A stretch of 64,000 bases of DNA from Archivesica marissinica (lineage: Eukaryota > Mollusca > Bivalvia > Venerida > Vesicomyidae): contig CM026386.1 of assembly GCA_014843695.1 (NCBI GenBank), positions 90,193,955 to 90,257,954 on the forward strand, in the 5' to 3' direction. Made by a program: the position numbers and the translations under genes. This document shows, piece by piece, positions 57,129 through 64,000 of the stretch (positions are counted from its first letter, which is position 1; every line of letters starts with the position of its first letter). The notes under the pieces were generated by a model. It made no database searches, was not told the DNA's origin, and saw nothing but the letters and a program-made list of their open reading frames with translations.

Positions 57129-57449
57129 CTTTCACATATGGGAAGAATGTATCTAAATTTGATCCATCAGCACATTGGATTAATTTGCCATTATCTGCAA
57201 ATATTAATGGATCCATTTTCATAGTGAATGTTCCTGTGCTTAGATCATCTGTAAATAAATAATTTCCAGGATATGGTGGATATCTTGTACAGGTCCCAAG
57301 TGAACAGTCTGATTCTGTAACTCCATTAACACGCCAGGCCAGAGTCAAGGGGTTTGCTGGAGTTGTACATGTCAGCGTGACTGCAGAATTACACTCCAAG
57401 TATGCTACACTGTTCAGGTTATCAGTAGTTGCAATAGTCACAGCTGCAT
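57129..57449 (-). CDS. Ig-like domain exon
   Basis: A 321-bp exon with acceptor GTTTTATTTCAG and donor GAAAG/gtaatat, phase 1-1, the classic arrangement for a shuffled Ig domain. It encodes about 107 residues with YLECNSAVTLTCTTPANPLT, LAWRVNG (core Trp), FTDDLSTGTFTMKMDPLIFA and DNGKLIQCADGS (D-x-G/x-x-x-x-C at the F strand). Extra cysteines (ESDCSLGTC) may form a second disulfide. The protein is likely extracellular or membrane-bound. It lies upstream, in the minus sense, of the 53643 exon and is the 5'-most exon found. Confidence 0.82.
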
Positions 57450-58204
57450 CTGAAATAAAACAACTTTTCATTGAGAACAAAACAACGAGGGCTGCCGGTA
57501 TCGCTCACCTGACTCCATTTTTTATCCCAGGGTTACCATTTTAACAACCTGAAAGAGTATTGATATCGATCATTGTAAGACAATATTATTTTTAGATGGT
57601 GGCCATCATTTATTCGCGACAAACTCAAACGTAACACATTTGAAAAGTCATTGACTATAACTGTGAAATTTGGCTAGCATTGGCCAAAACGGTTTCGGTG
57701 AAGATGAATTTTGAATCTATAACAAAGGAACGACCGTTTGACCTTTCGGCAGCCATCTTGGATGACACAATCTTTGATAATAGTAAAAATTGCATCATCA
57801 ATTTGATATTATGACATCACTACACTCATCAATAACAATAAAATCAGTACATCAAGGATTTTAAGAAAATATATCACCATTATAATTATACAAGAAAATC
57901 CTTAAGGATTGCAAAATATGTTGGTTGTTATTACAACATATTGTCTATCTCATGCCAGAAATGATATTGGTTCCTAGGTGCTAAAAGGCCATATTTCTGT
58001 AATCGCTTGTCAGTGTCAAATTGTCCACACCTTATTGTACCAGGTTAGACAAAGTCTGGATCAATCCCAGCTCACTTCAAACAAAGTCAAAGTTTGAACA
58101 CTGTTCTTAAATTGCCAATTCATTCTCATTGGATGATATAACTTAGTAAAACTAATAATGGCACTCTCTATTGGTAGTATTACTACTGTGTTAAAAAGGT
58201 GGCT

Positions 58205-58492
58205 CCGGATCTGTAGTCCAGTGGTAACACGCTGGACTGGTAATCCAGAGATCCCAGGCTTGAACCCCCGTCTGACACTAGTTATGAAATTAATTAACAT
58301 TCTTTCAGATGAGACATTAAACCGAGGTCTCGTGTCGGTGCTTTACATCGTGCATGTTAAAGAACCAGATGAGACTATGTAACGGTCTCTGTCTGTATCA
58401 TTGCACCATCCTCCAACAATCTAAAATGACTAATCTCTTCAGGAGGCATCGCTCATATGGGCAACCGGTAGCGACGATAAATAAACGTAACA
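58205..58492 (+). repeat. tRNA-Thr-derived SINE, full length
   Basis: Head GTAGTCCAGTGGTAACACGC with anticodon-like loop CTGGTAA (GGT), box B GCTTGAACCCCCGTCTGAC, the standard body, and tail GGTAGCGACGATAAATAAAC. Confidence 0.9.
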
Positions 58493-59316
58493 CTTAGATG
58501 ACACTCTTATGCTTTTAGTACTTTGGAGAACATATATGTGATAAATAAATGATATTGTTGTGGAATTGGAAAACAACTTTATTCTATTATAGGTAAGAAA
58601 TTACATTATTCTGTTTTCATTTTATTATTAATGCGTTGTCATTAAATTACTATTTGTTTTAAAGTAATGTACTATACTGTACATACTTCGGCTGAAATTT
58701 AGTTTTGTATTGCAATTATATTGCATTAAGTGGACATGCTAACCCTTTACTCCATATATACGACATTTCCCGTGTCTATCAACTCCGCCATTAGTAGTCT
58801 AACATGCCCCTTGAGGCACTAATGTACCCTGTGACCCATTATATATTCTATAGAGATCCGCCATCTTGGATGCAGTAGAAAATGAGTAAGTTTTCAGAGC
58901 CACTCTACCGTGACGCTATCGCAGGCAGCGGTTAGTATAGCAGACTATATAAACCGCCATATTTAAATATGCTCCGATATTGTGCAATGATTATTCGCTG
59001 TGGTATGTAGTTAGATTCAAAATCTGATTAAACAGACTTGTAACTGCTCCGATTCTGTGCACTGATCCGCCAGTAAGGAATACTGTTGTAATCTCGTCGA
59101 TTCGCGGATTCTCAGGTCGTCCTCGACGATCCGTGAATATCAAATCCAACCCCGTTGGATAGCGTGAAGATTAAAACCTTGGCTTCAAAGCCGCACTTAC
59201 AAAGAATACGTTGCATGTCCAATCCGGGTTAAACCAGTTGATTTTCAAATATTAGTAACTCTCATAGTTTAAACCGAATCACCCAAAACACAGTCAAACA
59301 CGATTGTATATAATTA

Positions 59317-59800
59317 ACCAATCAAAATAATCGTAGGTGGTATATACAATACATCTTTCCTATATGTTATCACTTTATCAGTTTCAGAGTTTATTGGCAT
59401 TAAACACAATTGTTCGTCGCCTATACAACATGTACGACGGACAGTACATAATATACAATTACAATATAATACATGAGAAAAGCATGAAAACAAAATTAAA
59501 ATTAATGGGTATCGTAGTTTGAAAATATATAATGAATATACATACGTGAATGTGTTCATTGACAACTACCCTCTAATAACAGATGCTTGGTAAATATATT
59601 TTGATAACTTTTTAATACTATGTGAACATTGTAACAATGACTTAAACCTATTCAAGTTAGGCCAATGATAATAATACTGTAGTAAACAGTTGTTTCTTAC
59701 TTCTCTATATAATGGACATACTAATAAAAAGTGATATTCAGTTTCAATACAATTCATATGTCGACAAAAGCCGATGTTGAGTGATTTCAATTATACAGAC
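59317..59800 (-). pseudogene. LINE ORF2 C-terminal remnant with 3' UTR
   Basis: The minus strand, from about 59790, encodes FCRHMNCIETEYHFLLVCPL and YREVRNNCLLQYYYHWPNL, then a Lys-rich helix and a stop at 59566, with an AT-rich tail down to about 59317. The E-T-E-Y-H-F-L-L-x-C-P-L-Y pattern is the LINE post-RT region and matches the remnant at 23960-24265. The catalytic core is missing. Confidence 0.78.
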
Positions 59801-60607
59801 AACAGTTACACATTGGCATTTAAATTACAAGCAGGCAACATTTGTAAGCTTCAGTGAGCGTCAGGTATGAATACATGTATGTTAAGAGCTTCGCACCTGG
59901 TTTACTACGCTTAATTATACTAGATGAGTTTAAAGTATTGTTAATATTTATTATATTCGGCATTCGGTGTTTTATTCATGAAATGAAGTTAACTATTTAT
60001 GATATTTGCTGATATAAACTGCCGAGTATTTTAACATTACTTGTAATGCTTTACTGATTTAAAGGTTAAATGTTGCCTTTGATACTCAATTCATCTGTAA
60101 AGCACAGTGGACTGATATAAATATATAATATGGGTTCCCCAGTGGATTAAATCAGTGTATATACTTTCATTTTATAATGAATATGCATGTATAATACACT
60201 GAAGTAGAATTTTATTATATGCATGGATAATAGATATATAATGGTAGTGAGCACATGTCTAGAATGTCAAAGGCTTTCATCCTTTAGAAATTGAAATATT
60301 TTAATCTATATTTAGACAGCTGCTGGTTTTTCCTGTATATTCATAGCCGCCCACGGAAACCATCACATTGTAAATAGCAGTCTGTTAAACACAGTCAAAG
60401 CAGTTAAAGCAGTATAATTCTGATTACAATTTGATTTACATCAGTATTTATAATACACTGTTTATATTTTAATAGCAATGATATAAACTTCGATATAAAT
60501 ACACTAGATTTCTATACAAGATAGTCTTCTTTACATAGTTATACCTGTATCTTAACCCGTTCATGTAATCAACGAATGTAACGCTTGGTAGTAATACTAG
60601 ATATATT

Positions 60608-60678
60608 CGTGGTGTAGTGGTTAGTGTGGTCGCCTTGTACTCGAAAGGCCCGAGGTTCGATACTAGCCAGAGGTATAC
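60608..60678 (+). repeat. tRNA-like sequence (pseudo-tRNA or SINE head)
   Basis: GGTGTAGTGGTTAGTGTGG (A-box type), an arm GCCTT/AAGGC with loop GTACTCG, and GAGGTTCGATACTAGCC (box B). The acceptor stem does not pair well, and no known SINE body follows, so it is a tRNA pseudogene or isolated SINE head. Confidence 0.6.
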
Positions 60679-61089
60679 ATAAACATTTCAAAAGTGAGTC
60701 AAATATTCTTTACTGTCTGAAATTGTTAGATTTCTCTGAGAGAATAAGAAAAAACAACGTCTGTTCGATTCAACTGTCAAATGAAGATTAAAATGATAAA
60801 AGTCCATAATAATGGACCTGTCCGTGAAATGTGTCATGTTTAAACAAATCATGGGAATAAGTAACAATATAATAACTACTGTACCTAATAAATCTATGCA
60901 GCATTACCTCAATGTCAAATAGATACATCTCACAGTATATAAGAAGAGAAATCAATCCACGTGCAGACAGATCATAGAGAACTTCAGAGGAGAAAGCACG
61001 TCGGTTGAAATTAAAATAAATTCAACTAGTAATTGAAAATCCTGAACAATTGGTAAGTGAAATTTGTTATAATTATACGGTTAAACAGT

Positions 61090-61373
61090 ATGAGATCTGT
61101 AGCCCAGTGGTAAAACGCTGGACTGGTAATCCAGGGATCACAGGTCCGATCCCCCGTCTGACCCTAATAAAATTAACAGTCTTTCAGATGGGACGTTAAA
61201 CCGAGGTCTCGTGTCGGTGCTTTACACCGTGCACGTAAAAGAACCAGAGGAGACTCTGTAATGGGTCTCTATCTGTATCATTGCACTATCCACCAAAATC
61301 TAAAATTACTAATCTCTTCAGGAGGCGTCGCTCATATGGGCAACCGGTAGCGACGATAAATAAACGTAAAATA
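61090..61373 (+). repeat. tRNA-Thr-derived SINE, full length
   Basis: Head ATCTGTAGCCCAGTGGTAAA, loop CTGGTAA, box B GGTCCGATCCCCCGTCTGAC, the standard body and tail GGTAGCGACGATAAATAAAC. One of the best-preserved copies. Confidence 0.9.
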
Positions 61374-61499
61374 CACAAAGTATGAGAGCATGGACAAGTT
61401 GATTGGCCTACTGAATGTGATAGTGGGGCTGTGATACGCATGTAAGTGTAGGGATACAGCGACCTAACCCGGAAGTCGTGAATACCTGTGAGAGTGTTA

Positions 61500-61775
61500 G
61501 TCGATCACTATCTTCACGGTAGTTCAGTACTGGTTCAGTCTTCGGGAGCTAGTTAACCCTTGGGTTGTAAATAATTATATTCATGCAATGTAATGCATGG
61601 TGTAGCATCAATACATATGAGGAAGCTACCCAGCTGGCTTGCGGATGATTGGTGGATCTACCCGGATGCCCGCCCGTGCCTGAACTACTGCTCGGAGGGG
61701 CACCAATAATAGCTGAATAATAGCTCCCCCATATGATTAGCCGGTAGCGAGGGCGAATAAACCTAATAACAAATA
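61500..61775 (+). repeat. SINE body related to the 9425 family
   Basis: Contains GAAGCTACCCAGCTGGCTTG, GGTGGATCTACCCGGATGCC, GGGGCACCAATAATAGCTG and TCCCCCATATGATTAG, the same order as in the SINE at 9425 and in the two halves around the 13-bp array. The tRNA head is unclear in this copy. Confidence 0.7.
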
Positions 61776-62000
61776 CATAAGGAATGTAGTATGTCACCAG
61801 TTATAAATACTAGATAAGTTATGCTATCCAGCCCTGTAGACAAGTCGGATATGCATACTTATAACATGCTGTTAATGTTTAAAACAAGACAAACAATATG
61901 TTAATATTTATTTACAAAGCTATATATGATACACATAATACAAAACCGTCAGTTAAAACAGAGTGAAGTAATTTGAAACAGTTTATATAAACTTGTACAA

Positions 62001-63376
62001 TCATTGTATGTCACCACTGGCTTTCACCAAGCTATTGAACGTTTTAGGATAATATTTACATTTAAGAAGGTATTGTTTGTTCTTTCCTTTGCCTGTGGTA
62101 CTCAATATCTTTTCTATTTTAAACTCCTGATTAGGATCATATTCAATTTTCTGGAGTTCACTCTCATAGAACGTGCCCTTGATGTCGTCATCTTGTAAGT
62201 CTTGTCGTCTGTACACTGGAATATTTCCTCTATAATAACGTTTGGAAATAACAAATACTTCCCCAGAATATGTCTGAGCATATGCGCGAGTAAATACATT
62301 TCTCAAATATGTTATTCTAACATGATCACCCATTTTATATTTGAATCGTCTGCGTGCCTCGGGTTTTATTCCTGGTTTATTATGTGCAATGTACGTTGCA
62401 AGCCGGACCTCTTCTTCATTGCTGGCGTTCACACTAGCAGGGGTTCTTCCAATAGTCTGATTATACGAGTTCGCTATATCTTGAAGAATGGGGCGATAGC
62501 TGTAGTTATATTTGTAAGTGAAGTAACGACTGAATCTCGTTTTGAAATTCTTAATTGATATTTCAGACGTTGAAGCCTTAGTCTCGTTTTGCGTCGGTGA
62601 ATATATAACGTCATTCGTTTTCATCAGCTTTTGGACCACTTTAGCATTGAATACTTGACCTGACAGTAATGAGAAATATACTAGTATTTAGAAATACTTA
62701 ACACAGTAAGGCTTTGTTTCCCTCACATAAAGGTTTTATGAATACAGACACACCTGTGTTCACCTCTATTAACCACCTAACCCGTATTAAGCCGCCCATT
62801 ACAACATTGCTAATGCGGACATTTGTTCAACAAATCAACGTCAATTGATCAGCCACCTCTCGCCACTAACTTGACTGGCTGCTTAAGACAGGTTTGACTG
62901 AATTTATCCTGTATTTAAATTATATGAAGTGAGATGAGATATATACCCTTATCCGTGATCAGCCTGGCTGTGGTTCGTCTAGACTTCATGAATATATCAT
63001 GAAACACATCTGCCACCTCATGTCCAGTTTTTCTTTGCAATGGTCTCAGCCATACGTATTTGGAGAATGTGTCTATAATGAGTAGAATATATTTGAAGCC
63101 TTGGTACAATTCGCATATTTGACCATGTCAATTAGATCAGCCATCCATAAATCGTCTTTGCCAGCACTGACTACGTGATTTCTCTTAAAGCGTCTTCTTA
63201 CTGGTTGGATGGCTATATGATTCCTGATTGTGTAGCAATTTCCGTATGCGGTGTATAGCGATGCTGTATTTTCCTTCATCTTTCACCACTTTGAATAATT
63301 TTTGAGGTCCTGCAAAGCTACCAGGATGCGACGGATCGTAATATACTTTCTTTAAATAATCATCCCACGGAGCCAT
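62001..63376 (-). pseudogene. Second Polinton-type integrase, spliced and frame-broken
   Basis: Integrase of the F54H12.3-like family, from ATG near 63376 (MAPWDDYLKKVYYDPSHPGS). The core has WMADLIDMV (first Asp), YILLIIDTFSKYVWLRPL and ITDKG (second Asp). A clean intron (62660-62946, GGgtatat...GTCAG) follows and contains a dispersed repeat; after it come the NETKAS block and the C-terminal domain. The end (YDPNQEFKIEKILSTTGKGK, QYLLKCKYY) is chromodomain-like, as in the first integrase. Frame changes near 63215 and 63110 break it. It differs clearly from the 44960-46085 integrase, so it belongs to another Polinton lineage. The downstream gene on the same strand (63435-64000) is 58 bp upstream. 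Confidence 0.88.
62660..62946 (-). other. Intron within the second integrase
   Basis: Donor GATAAGG/gtatat and acceptor TACTGTCAG/GTCAAG join the codons around the second catalytic Asp in frame (phase 1). It contains an inverted, diverged copy of the dispersed repeat seen at 22240 and 39930 (about 62765-62900). Confidence 0.75.
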
Positions 63377-63434
63377 GTCTGCACACGTCTAGGGCATATG
63401 TACAAATGAAGCTATATGTCTCTATGACAGTTAC

Positions 63435-64000
63435 TTATTGTTCCTCGGCATCACTGCTTTCATCTTCACTTTCATCATTACTGTCTTCGTCTTCCGACAT
63501 GTCAAATAAATCCTGGAATTGAGGCTTATGTTTGCGCAAGACACGGCTTACTGCCGAAGTTAGACTGAAGCCCTTTGTACGCAACGAATCGATTTCCGAC
63601 ACGATATTTTGATGTAGGTAACTTATCTCGAATGGTAGAATGTAACCTTCCAGTAACTCATGGTACAATTCTATAAAGTGACGTTGGTCGTAATATTCCA
63701 TACGATCTTCAGCCACCTGTTTAGCATTCTCTTCTGTATCTCCATTGGCAATACATTGATCGTATAATTGGTTATTCTTGTCTTCTCCCCTAACTTTGAC
63801 CATTTTCCAAAGTTTTAGATAGCCCTCGTTATCTTCGACATATTCATAGCTGTCAATATGTTCCAGTGTTCTCACTTTCATAACAGGTTCATCGCTGTCA
63901 CTATCTTCTCGTTTCCTCTTTTTAGTCACTGGCTCTTCATTTCCAGGACACATCCCACTTTTAATGTGTCTTTGCCCATCGTGCGTTGTGTGGAACAATA
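63435..64000 (-). CDS. Polinton-associated acidic protein with zinc-finger-like start, 5' end outside the window
   Basis: One open frame of 187 codons running off the right edge. It begins in-window with HDGQRHIKSGMCPG, which looks like the second half of a C2H2/C2HC finger, then a basic KKRKRE segment. Next come helical regions (YLKLWKMVKVRGEDKNNQLY, ISYLHQNIVSEIDSLRTKGF), a conserved RKHKPQFQDLF, and a long acidic tail (DEDSNDESEDESSDAEEQ). I recognise it as a family found beside Polinton integrases in invertebrates, probably DNA-binding, function unproven. No break in the visible part, unlike the adjacent integrase. Confidence 0.65.
   Translation of the reverse strand, partial: LFHTTHDGQRHIKSGMCPGNEEPVTKKRKREDSDSDEPVMKVRTLEHIDSYEYVEDNEGYLKLWKMVKVRGEDKNNQLYDQCIANGDTEENAKQVAEDRMEYYDQRHFIELYHELLEGYILPFEISYLHQNIVSEIDSLRTKGFSLTSAVSRVLRKHKPQFQDLFDMSEDEDSNDESEDESSDAEEQ

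Noticed and set aside
60608..60678. A functional tRNA gene
   Set aside because: A and B boxes are present, but the acceptor stem and anticodon arm pair poorly. Called a pseudo-tRNA or SINE head instead.

Overview
Eukaryotic genomic DNA, AT-rich and repeat-dense, most likely from a lophotrochozoan and probably a mollusc. The evidence is spliced exons of an immunoglobulin-like/WAP extracellular protein, tRNA-derived SINEs, decayed LINE tails, and zinc-finger/CXC gene families that I recognise from marine invertebrates. No bacterial-type genes, operons or CRISPR arrays are present. One scaffold gap of exactly 1000 N (14640-15639) breaks the window.

Host gene: four minus-strand exons with clean splice sites lie at 57129-57449, 53643-53767, 29122-29356 and 9223-9369. 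The first three encode Ig-like sequence and the last a complete eight-cysteine WAP domain. Exon phases fit one multidomain secreted protein: 1-1, then a 1-0/0-1 pair forming one domain, then 1-1. If they are one gene, almost everything else in the window is intron.

Layout: 1-7 kb holds diverged duplicated repeats, a 41-bp minisatellite and SINE pieces. From 7.2 to 22 kb lie four unrelated minisatellite arrays (33/66, 13, 48 and about 56 bp units) with the WAP exon between the first two. From 22 to 33 kb there are SINEs, LINE remnants and a 2.56-kb TIR element (24978-27541) flanked by TTAG/TTAA that carries a broken PIN/FEN1-like plus CXC gene. A longer relative of that gene, also broken, lies at 34240-36675.

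The centrepiece is a full-length, decayed Polinton/Maverick virus-like element at 37587-52335 (14,749 bp). It has about 613-bp terminal inverted repeats starting AG and an exact 6-bp target duplication (TACGGG). It sits inside the 24-kb intron that separates the two halves of one Ig-like domain. On the plus strand it carries remnants of protein-primed DNA polymerase B, packaging ATPase, chromodomain integrase, small virion-type genes, major capsid protein and adenovirus-type protease. Its right arm runs on the minus strand and holds accessory genes: three or four small PC4-like proteins, a BIR (inhibitor-of-apoptosis) protein with two in-frame stops, and an ORF within the TIR itself. A TIR promoter module is duplicated directly upstream of the BIR gene. 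A second, unrelated Polinton fragment (integrase and a partial zinc-finger gene) enters from the right edge (62001-64000).

From 53.8 to 56.1 kb a 17/20-bp minisatellite abuts an Ig exon. The rest is SINEs, a LINE tail and unremarkable AT-rich sequence. Stretches where I see nothing: about 860-950, 1150-2010, 6450-7150, 22400-22800, 28350-29100, 30450-31380, 32500-33900, 36700-37580, 52340-53640, 56090-57128, 57450-58200, 58500-59310 and 59800-60600.
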